Assembly (NCBI RefSeq): GCF_029717145.1
Contig: NZ_CP099222.1
Coordinates: 558,001-622,000 of the forward strand
Length of the DNA stretch: 64,000 nt
Reading direction: 5' to 3'
Source: Citrobacter freundii
GTDB taxonomy: Bacteria; Pseudomonadota; Gammaproteobacteria; Enterobacterales; Enterobacteriaceae
The notes under the pieces: generated by a model
Database searches by the model: none
Seen by the model: the letters and a program-made list of their open reading frames with translations, nothing else
Told to the model about the DNA's origin: nothing
Part shown: positions 26,901-37,897 of the stretch, in pieces
Position numbering within the stretch: the first letter of the stretch is position 1
How the letters are laid out: every line of letters starts with the position of its first letter
Made by a program: the position numbers and the translations under genes

Positions 26901-27887
26901 TCATGCGAAACGGCTGTCTCGTCCATGTGGCTCGCTGAGATCCTGCCATGGCCCGATTGAAATAATACCGGTCGGATTGATGGTTTTGTGGCTACGGAAG
27001 TAGTGATGACGGATATGGTCAAAATTGACGGTCTCCGCAATGCCCGGCATCTGGTAAATATCGCGCAGGAAACCGTACAGATTCAGGTAGTCGCTGATGC
27101 GGTGCTTATCGCACTTGAAGTGGGTAACATACACCGGATCAAAGCGTACCAGCGTGGTCCACAGGCGAATATCTGCCTCGGTCAACTGGTCGCCGGTCAG
27201 ATAGCGATGCTGACCCAGAATCTGCTCCAGTCGCGCCAGTGAGTGAAACACTTTATCAACCGCCTCGTCATATGCCTCCTGACTGGTGGCAAAACCGGCT
27301 TTATAGACGCCATTATTGACGTTGTCATAAATCCAGCTGTTCAGCTCGTCAATTTTACTTTGCAGGGCAGGCGGGTAGTAATCACCGGCTTTGGCGCCCA
27401 GTACATCAAACGCCGTGTTAAACATGCGGATGATCTCCGCCGATTCATTACTGACGATGGTGTGATTCTTTTTATCCCACAGCACCGGTACGGTGACGCG
27501 GCCGCTGTACTGCGGGTCGGCGTGCAAATAGAGCTGATAGAGAAACTCGTGCTGGTAGAGCGTATCTCCCGTGGCGGCCGGGAAATTATCATCAAACGTC
27601 CAGCCGTTCTCTAGCATCAGCGGATGCACAACGGAAATGGAGATAAATGGCTCCAGACCTTTGAGCGTGCGTAGAATCAGCGTGCGATGCGCCCACGGAC
27701 AGGCGAGGGAAACGTACAGGTGGTAGCGGTCTTTTTCGGCGGCAAAACCGCCTGTGCCGGTCGGGCCAGGTTCGCCATCCGCGGTGAGCCAGTTACGGAA
27801 AGCCGATGCAGAACGTTGAAATTTTCCCCCGGTAGATTTGGTGTCATACCAGGTGTCATGCCAGACGCCGTCAATAAGTTGTCCCAT
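26901..27887 (-). CDS. yqjG: Glutathionyl-hydroquinone reductase
   Basis: 328 residues, Xi-class glutathione transferase. The catalytic Cys63 lies in LACPWAHRT. The GST C-terminal helical domain follows. It reduces glutathionyl-hydroquinones to hydroquinones with glutathione; cytosolic. It is downstream of yqjF and separated from it by a terminator. Confidence 0.95.
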   Translation of the reverse strand: MGQLIDGVWHDTWYDTKSTGGKFQRSASAFRNWLTADGEPGPTGTGGFAAEKDRYHLYVSLACPWAHRTLILRTLKGLEPFISISVVHPLMLENGWTFDDNFPAATGDTLYQHEFLYQLYLHADPQYSGRVTVPVLWDKKNHTIVSNESAEIIRMFNTAFDVLGAKAGDYYPPALQSKIDELNSWIYDNVNNGVYKAGFATSQEAYDEAVDKVFHSLARLEQILGQHRYLTGDQLTEADIRLWTTLVRFDPVYVTHFKCDKHRISDYLNLYGFLRDIYQMPGIAETVNFDHIRHHYFRSHKTINPTGIISIGPWQDLSEPHGRDSRFA

Positions 27888-27908
27888 GGTTTTGCCTCCT
27901 CAGATAGC

Positions 27909-27937
27909 AAAAGCGAGGAGATGTCTCCTCGCTTTTT
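27909..27937 (-). terminator. Terminator between yqjF and yqjG
   Basis: AGCGAGGAG (27912-27920) pairs with CTCCTCGCT (27925-27933) with T/A runs on both sides. It can act for yqjF on the minus strand. Confidence 0.8.
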
Positions 27938-27958
27938 GATGCGTTTAGTATAGCTTGC

Positions 27959-28351
27959 TTACCACTTTTTATTCAGTACGCGGTCAATGCTGAATGCGCC
28001 TGGACCGGTGATAGCCAGCAGCAGGAAACCGCCTGCGATGGTTAAGTTTTTCATGAACATCAGCGAGTTCATCCCTTCCGCAAAGTTGCTGTGGAAGATG
28101 AACGCGGTCAGCACCGTGAAGCCTGCGGTAAACAGCGCGGTAGTACGGGTCAGGAAGCCGAACAGAATGGCCAGGCCGCCGCCGAACTCAAGCAGAATAA
28201 CCAGCGGTAACATGAATCCCGGAACGCCCATGGCTTCCATATATTGTTGGGTACCCGCATATCCGCTGATTTTTCCCCAGCCTGCAGAAATAAACAGGAT
28301 TGGCATCAGAATGCGTGCTACCAGTACACCAACATCTTCTAATTTTTTCAT
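27959..28351 (-). CDS. yqjF: DoxX-family membrane protein YqjF
   Basis: 130 residues from the ATG at 28351 (CTGGAGAG upstream); a longer frame to 28462 has no matching ribosome site. Four membrane helices of the DoxX family (ARILMPILFISAGWGKISG). In E. coli yqjF is induced by nitroaromatics and quinones through YhaJ. Confidence 0.92.
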   Translation of the reverse strand: MKKLEDVGVLVARILMPILFISAGWGKISGYAGTQQYMEAMGVPGFMLPLVILLEFGGGLAILFGFLTRTTALFTAGFTVLTAFIFHSNFAEGMNSLMFMKNLTIAGGFLLLAITGPGAFSIDRVLNKKW

Positions 28352-28527
28352 CGTACTCTCCAGGAAACCACTCAGGCGGCTGATTTTGTTTTTTGTTGCA
28401 TTAACGCTGTATAGGGCGTTGTTGCTGTCGATGGAGAGAATCATAAACGTGACGAATGACAATTGTTAGCAAGGAAAACTGTCAGTATTTTTCAAAAATT
28501 TTGAGTGAAGGGGGGTGATAGAATGAA

Positions 28528-28554
28528 GTAGGCCTTGCTATCAGGCCTACGTGG
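28528..28554. repeat. REP-like fragment
   Basis: TAGGCCTTGCTATCAGGCCTA: a short partial REP palindrome. Confidence 0.5.
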
Positions 28555-28569
28555 GGAGAACAGAAGAGA

Positions 28570-28869
28570 TTAACCGCGCAGTTGCTGCTGTCTGATGGTC
28601 GCTTTGACCAGTCGCCAGGCGCTCCAGACGCTAAAGCCGCGTTTGGCCCAACGGACGAGCATATTTGGGTGGCGAATAGTACGAACGGCTATGATGCTGC
28701 TGCCAACCAGTATCCACGAGCGCAGGTTCAACAGCGTGTTCCAGCCGCGATCGTATGCAGCAGTGACCTCCAGCCAGTCGCGGCGGGTGGCGGTCAGATC
28801 CAGCCGTTGCTGCTGGATCTGACTAAGCAGCAGCGCCTTACGTTTTTCGCGTTCGACTTTACTGCTCAT
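28570..28869 (-). CDS. yqjK: YqjK-like small membrane-associated protein
   Basis: 99 residues, basic and Gln/Arg-rich, with a weak hydrophobic stretch (about 48-65). Last gene of yqjCDEK; its ATG overlaps the yqjE stop (TAATG), suggesting translational coupling. Function unknown. Confidence 0.88.
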   Translation of the reverse strand: MSSKVEREKRKALLLSQIQQQRLDLTATRRDWLEVTAAYDRGWNTLLNLRSWILVGSSIIAVRTIRHPNMLVRWAKRGFSVWSAWRLVKATIRQQQLRG

Positions 28870-29264
28870 TATGCATCATCCTCCAGGGCCTGCCTGTCGT
28901 TAGCAAGTTCATGGCGGGTATGACGTAACAGCGTTGACTTACGGGCTTTACGTAGCGTCCATATCCCGCCAATGAGCGCCAGAAGCAACAGCACAACGGT
29001 GGTGGCTATCATCGCGTTGAGACGGTACTGAGGGTCAATGGCCCAGATGATAAGCACCATCAGGCTCATCAGGCCAAATGCTGCGAACAGCATAGTTAGC
29101 CCCAGCATCAGCAGTAGCTGAAAGAGGTTGGCTTTTTCCTCTTCCAGTTCAACAACGGCCAGACGTAACCGGGTCTCAACTATCTCGACGAGGATCGTGA
29201 TGATCCGTTGTCCGATACCCAGTACGTTTTTGCCTGGACCTTGTGCGTGATCGGAGTCCGCCAT
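28869..29264 (-). CDS. yqjE: Inner-membrane protein YqjE (phage holin superfamily III)
   Basis: 131 residues from the ATG at 29264, only 2 nt after yqjD. Two membrane helices (about 47-72 and 82-104) with a charged EEEKAN stretch before them. In E. coli it associates with YqjD at the inner membrane. A longer upstream frame lies inside yqjD and is rejected. Confidence 0.9.
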   Translation of the reverse strand: MADSDHAQGPGKNVLGIGQRIITILVEIVETRLRLAVVELEEEKANLFQLLLMLGLTMLFAAFGLMSLMVLIIWAIDPQYRLNAMIATTVVLLLLALIGGIWTLRKARKSTLLRHTRHELANDRQALEDDA

Positions 29265-29266
29265 TG

Positions 29267-29572
29267 TTAGCGGCGCGACAGCAGTACGCCAAGCACCACG
29301 CCGACCGCAGCGCCAATACCAACGCCTGTCCATGGATTTTCGCGTACGTAGTTGTCGGCTTTTGCCGCGGCTTCGCGAGTTTGCTTAGCAATCACATCGC
29401 TGGTTTCACCCAGGCGATTGCGGCTCTCTTTCAGCGCGCGTTCTGCTTTACTGCGAATTTTACTCAACTCTTCTTTCGACTTATCGCCAGAGGAGCTCAG
29501 TACCTCTTCAAGCGTATCCGCAAGGGATTTCAGCTCAGCGCGCAGGTGTTCCGTAGCATTATCTTTTGACAT
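29267..29572 (-). CDS. yqjD: Membrane-anchored ribosome-binding protein YqjD
   Basis: 101 residues of the DUF883/ElaB family. Long charged helix, then WTGVGIGAAVGVVLGVLLSRR-type C-terminal anchor with a glycine zipper. E. coli YqjD binds 70S and 100S ribosomes in stationary phase and tethers them to the inner membrane. Confidence 0.93.
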   Translation of the reverse strand: MSKDNATEHLRAELKSLADTLEEVLSSSGDKSKEELSKIRSKAERALKESRNRLGETSDVIAKQTREAAAKADNYVRENPWTGVGIGAAVGVVLGVLLSRR

Positions 29573-29605
29573 AGTTTTCTCCAGGTGAGTGGGTCGTTAC
29601 CGTAC

Positions 29606-29974
29606 TTAGTAATCGCGTGACTCGAGTTCTTTCAGTTCAGTCTGAGCTTCGGCAAGCTTGCGCTCGCGTTTGGTGATTTTATCTGTATCGCCTTTTTGTT
29701 TCGCCTCGGCGAGATCACGTTTACGCTCGGCGATCTCATCTTTCTGTTCTGCAATTTTTTTCTGATGCTCGGCACGTAGCTTGCTGTCAGAACAATTGGC
29801 CCGGACTTCGCTCAGGGCCTTGTTCAGGCCGTTGATACGACTCTGATTGTTGTGCTTTTCGGCATAGCTAATCTCCCGCTGAATATCGTGTTCTTTTTCC
29901 TGACAGAGGGTGTTGGCGTAGCTGCTGGCACTGAGAGCGAAAAGGGTAACAGCCAAAGCGATGCGGTATTTCAT
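29606..29974 (-). CDS. yqjC: Periplasmic DUF1090 protein YqjC
   Basis: 122 residues from the ATG at 29974 (GGAAGG upstream). A signal peptide (MKYRIALAVTLFALSASSYA) is followed by a long Lys/Glu-rich coiled-coil (ADHQKK-type, KRERKLAEAQTELKELE). First gene of yqjCDEK. Periplasmic, function unknown. Confidence 0.92.
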   Translation of the reverse strand: MKYRIALAVTLFALSASSYANTLCQEKEHDIQREISYAEKHNNQSRINGLNKALSEVRANCSDSKLRAEHQKKIAEQKDEIAERKRDLAEAKQKGDTDKITKRERKLAEAQTELKELESRDY

Positions 29975-30121
29975 ACTTGAACCTTCCATTGTGATTCGAC
30001 CCGGTAACGCGAGGGTCGTTGCTCCAGATAAAAAAGCGTGGGCCATAAACCCAGCTTATTAATCATAGGCACTAAACGGCAAAATCACCAAAGTGGGTGA
30101 AATAATTCAGATTCCTGGAAG

Positions 30122-30505
30122 TTAACCAAAACGGTGTGGGTTATCACGCAAACGTGATAACCACTGCACCGCCTGATTATCATCATCCTGTTGGGCGATG
30201 ACGAAGCCGTGCGGTAACGTTCTGTCGAGAACGACCTTCGCGGCTGCGCTTTGCGCGCTGGAATCAAAGGTGATCAGCAGCGCATCATTTTGCGGGGTAA
30301 TGCTTTTAAAGCGAATGCCGTTGGCATCCAGATGATGCCAGATAGAAAAACCGTCTGGCATGCTGGCGCCCTGATTAACGGCGCGAATGGCTAGCGTCGA
30401 CTCCTGCTGACGAATGGCAGACCAGGTCAGGATAAGCGCGCCTAAAAACAGGATAAAGGTGGCTGTCCAGGCCAATCGTCGGAGCGTTATGCGTGGTAGC
30501 AGCAT
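30122..30505 (-). CDS. mzrA: Modulator of EnvZ/OmpR, MzrA
   Basis: 127 residues. N-terminal membrane helix (about 10-29, LAWTATFILFLGALILTWSA) and a periplasmic domain. E. coli MzrA binds EnvZ and links CpxAR stress to the OmpR regulon. It starts 4 nt after the yqjA stop, forming the yqjA-mzrA operon. Confidence 0.93.
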   Translation of the reverse strand: MLLPRITLRRLAWTATFILFLGALILTWSAIRQQESTLAIRAVNQGASMPDGFSIWHHLDANGIRFKSITPQNDALLITFDSSAQSAAAKVVLDRTLPHGFVIAQQDDDNQAVQWLSRLRDNPHRFG

Positions 30506-30508
30506 AAT

Positions 30509-31171
30509 TTATCCCCGGTTCCCGTATTTCTTTTTCCATAAAACAACCAGTGAACCGGCGAGGCCAAACACCAGTAAAACAACAGGAAGCAGCATCAGGC
30601 ACGACATTAACTGATCTTCGTACTTGAGGAACACCGGCGTTTTGCCCAGCAGATAACCGAGTGACGTCAGGATCAAGACCCACAGCAGTCCGCTCATCCA
30701 GTTGAAGAACTGAAAGCGCGCATTGTTCAGGCCAGAGAGTCCTGCAATGGTCGGCAGCAGCGTTCTGACGAAGGCAATGAATCGCCCGACCAGCAACGCA
30801 GACAGGCCATGTTTATGGAACAGATGGTGCGCGCGCTGATGATAATGCGCGGGAAGATGAGAAAGCCAGTTTTGCACGATGCGGGTATTCCCCAGCCATC
30901 GTCCCTGGATGTAGCTGACCCAACAGCCGAGGCTGGCCGCGGTGGTGAGGAGCAGCACCGTTTGTGGAAAGCCCATTGCGCCTTTAGCAATAAGCACGCC
31001 GACCAGCACCAGTAAGCTGTCACCAGGTAAAAAGGCCGCAGGAAGCAGTCCGTTTTCCAGAAACAAAATGGTAAACAGGACAAAATACAGCATGCCAATC
31101 ATCGACGGATTGGCCAGAGTTTCAAAATCCTGAGCCCACAAGGCATTCAGTAATTGAGTCAGTAGTTCCAT
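30509..31171 (-). CDS. yqjA: DedA-family membrane protein YqjA
   Basis: 220 residues with the DedA/SNARE-associated fold ([18 protein letters not shown], then [19 protein letters not shown] with conserved Arg residues). A proton-dependent membrane protein involved in envelope homeostasis and alkaline pH tolerance in E. coli. Upstream partner of mzrA. Confidence 0.95.
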   Translation of the reverse strand: MELLTQLLNALWAQDFETLANPSMIGMLYFVLFTILFLENGLLPAAFLPGDSLLVLVGVLIAKGAMGFPQTVLLLTTAASLGCWVSYIQGRWLGNTRIVQNWLSHLPAHYHQRAHHLFHKHGLSALLVGRFIAFVRTLLPTIAGLSGLNNARFQFFNWMSGLLWVLILTSLGYLLGKTPVFLKYEDQLMSCLMLLPVVLLVFGLAGSLVVLWKKKYGNRG

Positions 31172-31521
31172 TCAGTATTCCTGGAGAAATCGGTTGTCGT
31201 CATGCCGGTTTTCTGGATTTTGTAACGCCGCAATATTATTGATCTTTTTTTGCATGTATCGCGGTCTGACACAAATTCACGGCCTGAACTGTTCCCTGTT
31301 AAGTTGCAAAGTAAGCAAGCACTGATACACAAAAATTCAAAACGCATGTAATTGTAACAAAGGTCAACGTAGTCCGTTATAGAAATTACGGTCGCTGAAC
31401 CGTGATTTTGCTTATCGCAAAGGAGGGTGGCGAGAGGATTTACACAGGCTGACACTTTATACCTAATGCTTACCGAGCGTCAGAAACAGGCGCCCTGGCG
31501 CGCCTGTGAATATGAGAACGC
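31172..31521. other. Intergenic region exuR-yqjA
   Basis: No gene. It holds the yqjA-mzrA promoter region, with GTAATTGTAAC near 31349 that may contain a CpxR-like half-site, and the exuR hairpin at 31486-31507. Confidence 0.5.
31486..31507 (-). terminator. Probable exuR terminator
   Basis: ACAGGCGC (31486-31493) pairs with GCGCCTGT (31500-31507); the minus strand continues TTTCT. Moderate strength. Confidence 0.6.
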
Positions 31522-32298
31522 TTATTTTGCCCCGTTAGCGGCCGTATCCAGATGAACCACCGGATTATCGGTAAAAAGATAACGGTCGGCGTTGAACTCA
31601 AAATCATCGCTGGTTTCGTTAAACAGCATCTGTTTGGTGTTCTCAAGGTGCTGCCACATCGCCAGTTTGGCAGCATGAGGATCTTTACGGATTAATGCCC
31701 GTAGGATCTGGTCATGGTCATCGCACCAGTTATCTACCGTGCGCAGGTCGATGTGATCGTGCAATTTCTTCCAGTACGGGTTGTGAACACGCTGAGTCCA
31801 CATTTTTTCAACAATCGCCGCCAGTGCGGTATTTTGCGTTGCCAGCGCCACTTGCACATGGAACTGGAGATCCCACTCGGAGTCACGGAAGCTTTTTTCG
31901 TTGCGCGACTTCTCCTGGATTTCCATCAGTTTCATGATGTCCTGTTTAGTCACCTGGGTGGCGGCAAACTCGGCAATATTGCTCTCTATAAGCTGGCGTG
32001 CCTGCAGCAGTTCAAATGGACCGTAGCTGGCAAACTCAAGATTGGCATCTGGCGCGACGTAGTGTTTTGGCTGGTTAGAGATGACGTGGATCCCAGATCC
32101 CTTACGCACCTCAACGTAGCCCTCAACCTCGAGCATGATAATGGCTTCACGGACCACGGTACGGCTGACGTTCTTTTCATCGGCGATAAAGCGCTCGGCG
32201 GGAAGTTTTTCACCCACCAGGTAAACACCCTGCTCAATGCGCGCCTTCAGATCGGCAGCAAGTTGTTGATACAAACGTCGTGGTTCGGTGATTTCCAT
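31522..32298 (-). CDS. exuR: GntR-family repressor of hexuronate genes
   Basis: 258 residues from the ATG at 32298; an in-frame start 5 codons earlier is possible. GntR winged helix ([22 protein letters not shown]) and a FadR-type effector domain with metal-ligand His/Asp residues. It represses exuT, uxaCA and itself and is released by galacturonate or glucuronate derivatives. Next to its targets here. Confidence 0.95.
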   Translation of the reverse strand: MEITEPRRLYQQLAADLKARIEQGVYLVGEKLPAERFIADEKNVSRTVVREAIIMLEVEGYVEVRKGSGIHVISNQPKHYVAPDANLEFASYGPFELLQARQLIESNIAEFAATQVTKQDIMKLMEIQEKSRNEKSFRDSEWDLQFHVQVALATQNTALAAIVEKMWTQRVHNPYWKKLHDHIDLRTVDNWCDDHDQILRALIRKDPHAAKLAMWQHLENTKQMLFNETSDDFEFNADRYLFTDNPVVHLDTAANGAK

Positions 32299-32329
32299 AT
32301 GCGCTCCAGGCATGATACGGCAGACTCTA

Positions 32330-32346
32330 TTTGTTATACCACTTTT
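32330..32346. promoter_or_regulatory. Possible ExuR site before exuR
   Basis: TTTGTTATACCACTTTT contains TGGTATAACA on the minus strand, a partial match to a TGGTATACCA-type GntR operator. Autoregulation is inferred. Confidence 0.35.
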
Positions 32347-32372
32347 GCGAATTTGGCTCCACTTGTGACGAT

Positions 32373-32401
32373 AAAAAAGCCGCCAGAACGCTGGCGGCTT
32401 T
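32373..32401 (-). terminator. exuT terminator
   Basis: AAAGCCGCCAG (32376-32386) pairs with CTGGCGGCTTT (32391-32401), followed on the minus strand by TTTTTT. Confidence 0.88.
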
Positions 32402-32430
32402 GAACGTATTTCGTTGGTGATTGAGTCAGG

Positions 32431-33729
32431 TCAACTTTGTGGTGCGGGATCGCCGGTTTGCGGTCCCGAGTCGACCTCGCTGGCCGGTTTGTTTTGCAGC
32501 ACCGTCCAGATGACTAACGCACCGAGCAGGTCGAATACTGCCAGTACCGCAAACAGTGGGCTAAAGCCGATGGTGTCAGCCAGGGCGCCCACGACCAGCG
32601 CAAACAGGGTGCTTGCCAGCCAGGCAGACATCCCGGTCAGACCGTTCGCTGTAGCCACTTCATTACGACCAAAGACGTCAGAAGAGAGGGTGATCAGCGC
32701 ACCGGACAGGGCCTGGTGAGCAAAGCCCCCGACGCACAGCAGCGCGATGGCAATATACGGGCTGGTAAACAGACCAATCATGCCCGGGCCAATCATCAGG
32801 AATGCGCCCATGGTGACGACCATTTTACGTGACACAATCAGGTTGACGCCGAACCAGCGCTGGAACAGCGGCGGCAGATACCCACCAACGATACAGCCGA
32901 GGTCAGCAAACAGCATGGGCATCCAGGCGAACATGGCAATTTCTTTCAGGTTAAAGCCGTAAACTTTAAACATGAACAGCGGGATCCAGGCGTTAAAGGT
33001 ACCCCAGGCCGGCTCTGCCAGGAAACGCGGCAGTGCAATGCCCCAGAACTGGCGGTTACGCAGGATCTGCGCGACGGACATTTTCTTCGCCGTGCCGTTT
33101 TTATGCTGTGATTCCTGGCCGTTGAGAATGTAATCACGTTCTTCGTCGGACAGTTTTTTCTGATCGCGTGGGTGTTTGTAAAACACAAGCCAGCACATGG
33201 CCCAGATGAAGCTCAGGACACCAGAGATAATGAACGCCATCTGCCAGCTGTGCATCACGATGGCCCAGACTACCAGCGGCGGTGCAATCATCGCGCCAAT
33301 AGAGGAACCGACGTTAAAGTAACCGACGGCAATGGAGCGCTCTTTGGCCGGGAACCACTCCGAGCTGGCTTTCAGGCCCGCTGGGATCATCGCCGCTTCA
33401 GCTGCACCGACCGCGCCTCGCGCCAGCGCCAGTCCACCCCAGCTTCCAGCCAGTGCAGTCGCGCCACAGAAGACGGCCCACAGAACGGCGAACATCGCGT
33501 AACCTATTTTTGTTCCCAGCACGTCCAGAACGTAGCCAGCAACGGGTTGCATAACGGTGTAAGCAGCAGAGTACGCTGCGATGATATAGGAATACTGTTG
33601 AGTGGAGATGTGTAACTCTTCCATCAGCGTTGGCGCAGCTGCCGCCACAGTGTTACGCGTCAGGTAACCCAGCACGGTGCCAAGCGTCACCAGTGCGATC
33701 ATATACCAACGTAACCCTTTAATTTTACG
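32431..33729 (-). CDS. exuT: Hexuronate transporter
   Basis: 432 residues from the ATG at 33729, with TGAGG 6-8 nt upstream; the ATG five codons earlier contains that ribosome site. Major facilitator, anion:cation symporter family, 12 helices (GTVLGYLTRNTVAAAAPTLM near the start). It imports galacturonate and glucuronate with protons. Divergent from uxaCA. Confidence 0.96.
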   Translation of the reverse strand, partial: RKIKGLRWYMIALVTLGTVLGYLTRNTVAAAAPTLMEELHISTQQYSYIIAAYSAAYTVMQPVAGYVLDVLGTKIGYAMFAVLWAVFCGATALAGSWGGLALARGAVGAAEAAMIPAGLKASSEWFPAKERSIAVGYFNVGSSIGAMIAPPLVVWAIVMHSWQMAFIISGVLSFIWAMCWLVFYKHPRDQKKLSDEERDYILNGQESQHKNGTAKKMSVAQILRNRQFWGIALPRFLAEPAWGTFNAWIPLFMFKVYGFNLKEIAMFAWMPMLFADLGCIVGGYLPPLFQRWFGVNLIVSRKMVVTMGAFLMIGPGMIGLFTSPYIAIALLCVGGFAHQALSGALITLSSDVFGRNEVATANGLTGMSAWLASTLFALVVGALADTIGFSPLFAVLAVFDLLGALVIWTVLQNKPASEVDSGPQTGDPAPQS

Positions 33730-33892
33730 CATGTAAAACCTCATCGTTTTGTTATTTCCGCGAACGAGCGGTCATCTTCCTGTGTAGGGCGGAGGATGTT
33801 CTTTTTACGAAAGGGGTGACCGAAAAAAACCGGGACTCCCCGAACTTTGCCATTTCAAGAATCGTGCTAATTCGGTTTCCGTACCGGTCAAT

Positions 33893-33910
33893 CCGATGGT
33901 GGACCATCGG
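33893..33910. promoter_or_regulatory. ExuR/UxuR-type operator
   Basis: CCGATGGTGGACCATCGG is an 8-2-8 palindrome with the TGGT-N2-ACCA core of GntR hexuronate operators. Confidence 0.7.
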
Positions 33911-33976
33911 TAATTTGCATTCCGTCGGCTTATGTATTGCGACGGCAAAAAGATAACTTGTCATACAGCTTTAAAA

Positions 33977-33992
33977 GGTGAGTGCCATCACA
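33977..33992. promoter_or_regulatory. CRP site
   Basis: GGTGA-GTGCCA-TCACA: one mismatch to TGTGA-N6-TCACA, placed between exuT and uxaC, both known CRP targets. Confidence 0.65.
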
Positions 33993-34103
33993 AAAGTGTG
34001 AATCTTCGTGTGGTCATTATTTCGATTCATCAAAGCCAGCACTGGCGCGGGTTGGCGTAAGATTTACCTCTTTGAGAGTAATTTTTTTGTCGCCATTTGT
34101 TGA

Positions 34104-35618
<1,515 letters not shown>

Positions 35619-35631
35619 GGTCCGGGTTGAT

Positions 35632-37119
35632 ATGCAATACATCAAGATCCATACGCTGGATAACGTTGCGGTTGCGCTGGCCGATCTGGCGCAAGGCACG
35701 CAGGTTAGTGTAGATAGCCATACCGTAACGCTACGACAGGACGTTGTACGTGGACACAAATTTGCCTTGAGCGATATTGCTCAGGGTGAGAACGTCATTA
35801 AATATGGCCTGCCGATTGGCCATGCTCTGGCGGATATTGCGGCGGGTGAACATATCCATGCTCACAATACGCGCACCAATCTGAGCGATCTGGATGAATA
35901 TAGCTATCAACCCGACTTTCAGGAACCTGAGGTACAACCGGCAGATCGCGATGTGCAGATCTACCGTCGTGCCAACGGTGATGTCGGGGTGCGTAACGAA
36001 CTGTGGATCCTGCCGACGGTCGGCTGCGTCAATGCCATGGCGCGACAGATGCAGACCCGCTTCCTGAAAGAGACCAACGATGCTGAAGGCATCGATGGCG
36101 TTCATCTTTTCAGCCACACCTACGGCTGCTCGCAGCTGGGTGACGATCACATCAACACCCGCACCATGCTGCAAAACATGGTGCGTCACCCGAACGCGGG
36201 GGCGGTGCTGGTGGTGGGGCTTGGTTGTGAAAACAACCAGGTGGATGCCTTCCGCGAAACGTTGGGCGAGTTCGATCCTGAACGTGTGCACTTCATGGTC
36301 TGCCAACATCAGGAAGACGAAGTGGAGGCGGGGATCGAACATCTCCATCAGTTGTACAACGTGATGCGCCACGATAAGCGTGAGCCAGGTAAACTGGGCG
36401 AGCTGAAGTTTGGTCTGGAATGCGGCGGGTCTGACGGCCTGTCCGGCATCACGGCTAACCCGATGCTGGGACGTTTCTCCGACTATGTGATTGCCAACGG
36501 TGGCACCACCGTGCTGACCGAAGTTCCGGAAATGTTTGGCGCTGAGCAACTGCTGATGAGCCATTGCCGTGACGAAGAGACGTTTGGCAAGCTGGTGACG
36601 ATGGTCAATGACTTCAAGCAGTACTTCATTGCCCACGACCAGCCGATTTATGAGAACCCGTCACCGGGTAACAAGGCGGGGGGCATCACCACGCTGGAAG
36701 ATAAATCACTGGGCTGCACGCAGAAAGCGGGTTCCAGCCAGGTTGTCGATGTATTGCGTTACGGTGAACGGCTAAAAACGCACGGTCTGAATCTGTTAAG
36801 CGCGCCGGGGAACGACGCCGTTGCCACCAGCGCGCTGGCGGGTGCTGGCTGCCATATGGTGCTATTCAGTACCGGTCGCGGCACGCCTTACGGCGGCTTT
36901 GTACCGACGGTGAAAATTGCCACGAACAGCGAGCTGGCGGCGAAGAAAAAGCACTGGATCGATTTTGATGCGGGACAGCTGATCCACGGTAAAGCCATGC
37001 CTCAACTGCTGAATGAGTTTGTCGATACCATCGTCGAGTTTGCTAATGGTAAACCGACCTGTAACGAACGTAATGACTTCCGTGAGCTGGCTATTTTCAA
37101 AAGTGGCGTAACGTTGTAA
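35632..37119 (+). CDS. uxaA: Altronate dehydratase
   Basis: 495 residues; SAF domain at the N-terminus (about 10-75) and UxaA catalytic domain with Fe-binding Cys motifs (THTYGCSQLG, ECGGSDGLSG). Converts D-altronate to 2-keto-3-deoxygluconate. Operon with uxaC. Confidence 0.96.
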   Translation: MQYIKIHTLDNVAVALADLAQGTQVSVDSHTVTLRQDVVRGHKFALSDIAQGENVIKYGLPIGHALADIAAGEHIHAHNTRTNLSDLDEYSYQPDFQEPEVQPADRDVQIYRRANGDVGVRNELWILPTVGCVNAMARQMQTRFLKETNDAEGIDGVHLFSHTYGCSQLGDDHINTRTMLQNMVRHPNAGAVLVVGLGCENNQVDAFRETLGEFDPERVHFMVCQHQEDEVEAGIEHLHQLYNVMRHDKREPGKLGELKFGLECGGSDGLSGITANPMLGRFSDYVIANGGTTVLTEVPEMFGAEQLLMSHCRDEETFGKLVTMVNDFKQYFIAHDQPIYENPSPGNKAGGITTLEDKSLGCTQKAGSSQVVDVLRYGERLKTHGLNLLSAPGNDAVATSALAGAGCHMVLFSTGRGTPYGGFVPTVKIATNSELAAKKKHWIDFDAGQLIHGKAMPQLLNEFVDTIVEFANGKPTCNERNDFRELAIFKSGVTL

Positions 37120-37138
37120 TTACCCTTCATTTTTTGCA

Positions 37139-37225
37139 CCACAGCTGTGTTGGCTGCGTTCGCCCACCCCGGTCACTTACTCATGTAAGCTCCCGGGGAT
37201 GTGCGAACTTGCCGCCTTGCTGTGG
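37139..37225. repeat. Long hairpin intergenic repeat
   Basis: Arms CCACAGC (37139) and GCTGTGG (37219) enclose further matching blocks GTTCGC/GCGAAC, CCCCGG/CCGGGG and CTTAC/GTAAG around TCAT. This ~90-nt hairpin family recurs in enterobacterial intergenic regions. It may stabilise or end the uxaCA message. Confidence 0.7.
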
Positions 37226-37326
37226 CACAAAATCTTTTGGGTAAGATTGTTTATGGTGGAATCTAAAAACGGTGTTTCATAATATGGAACGCCGTTTGTT
37301 TTTGCATTTCCTCACAAGGATTTTTC

Positions 37327-37881
37327 ATGACCGCGTATTGGCTGGCCCAGGGCGTAGGTGTCATCGCCTTTCTGATCGGGATTACCACCTTTTTCAACCG
37401 CGATGAGCGCCGCTTCCGGCTGCAGCTTGCCGTCTATAGTGCCACTATCGGGGTACACTTCTTTTTGATGGGGGCCTGGCCCGCGGGGATGAGTGCGGAG
37501 CTAAACACCATCCGAACTCTGGTCTCGATGCGCACCCGCAAACTGTGGGTGATGACCGTTTTTATCGTTCTCACGCTGGTTCTTGGGTTGGCGAAACTAC
37601 AGCATGCGATGGAGTTACTCCCCATTATTGGCACGCTGGCCAGCACCTGGGCGCTGTTTCGCTGTAAAGGATTAACCGTCCGCTGTGTGATGTGGTGCGC
37701 GACTGCCTGCTGGGTGGTGCATAATTTCTGGTTGGGATCGATTGGCGGCACGATGATTGAAGGCAGTTTTCTGGTGATGAACGGCCTGAATATTATTCGT
37801 TTCAGACGCATGCAAAAACGGGGGATAGATCCCTTCAAAATTGAAAAAAGCGTACAGAAAGAAAACCCCTCCGCACCATGA
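37327..37881 (+). CDS. ygjV: Inner-membrane protein YgjV
   Basis: 184 residues, about five membrane helices, Imp-YgjV family. Starts MTAYWLAQGVGVIAFLIGIT. Upstream CACAAGGA is a good ribosome site. Function unknown. Confidence 0.9.
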   Translation: MTAYWLAQGVGVIAFLIGITTFFNRDERRFRLQLAVYSATIGVHFFLMGAWPAGMSAELNTIRTLVSMRTRKLWVMTVFIVLTLVLGLAKLQHAMELLPIIGTLASTWALFRCKGLTVRCVMWCATACWVVHNFWLGSIGGTMIEGSFLVMNGLNIIRFRRMQKRGIDPFKIEKSVQKENPSAP

Positions 37882-37889
37882 CGGAGGGG
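37866..37889. terminator. Hairpin between ygjV and sstT
   Basis: CCCCTCCG (37866-37873) / CGGAGGGG (37882-37889) overlaps the ygjV stop; short T/A runs on both sides. Possibly bidirectional. Confidence 0.65.
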
Positions 37890-37897
37890 AAAAGTGA

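Noticed and set aside
33752..33964. 70-codon minus-strand frame in the exuT-uxaC gap
   Set aside because: It covers the ExuR palindrome and control region and has no ribosome site.
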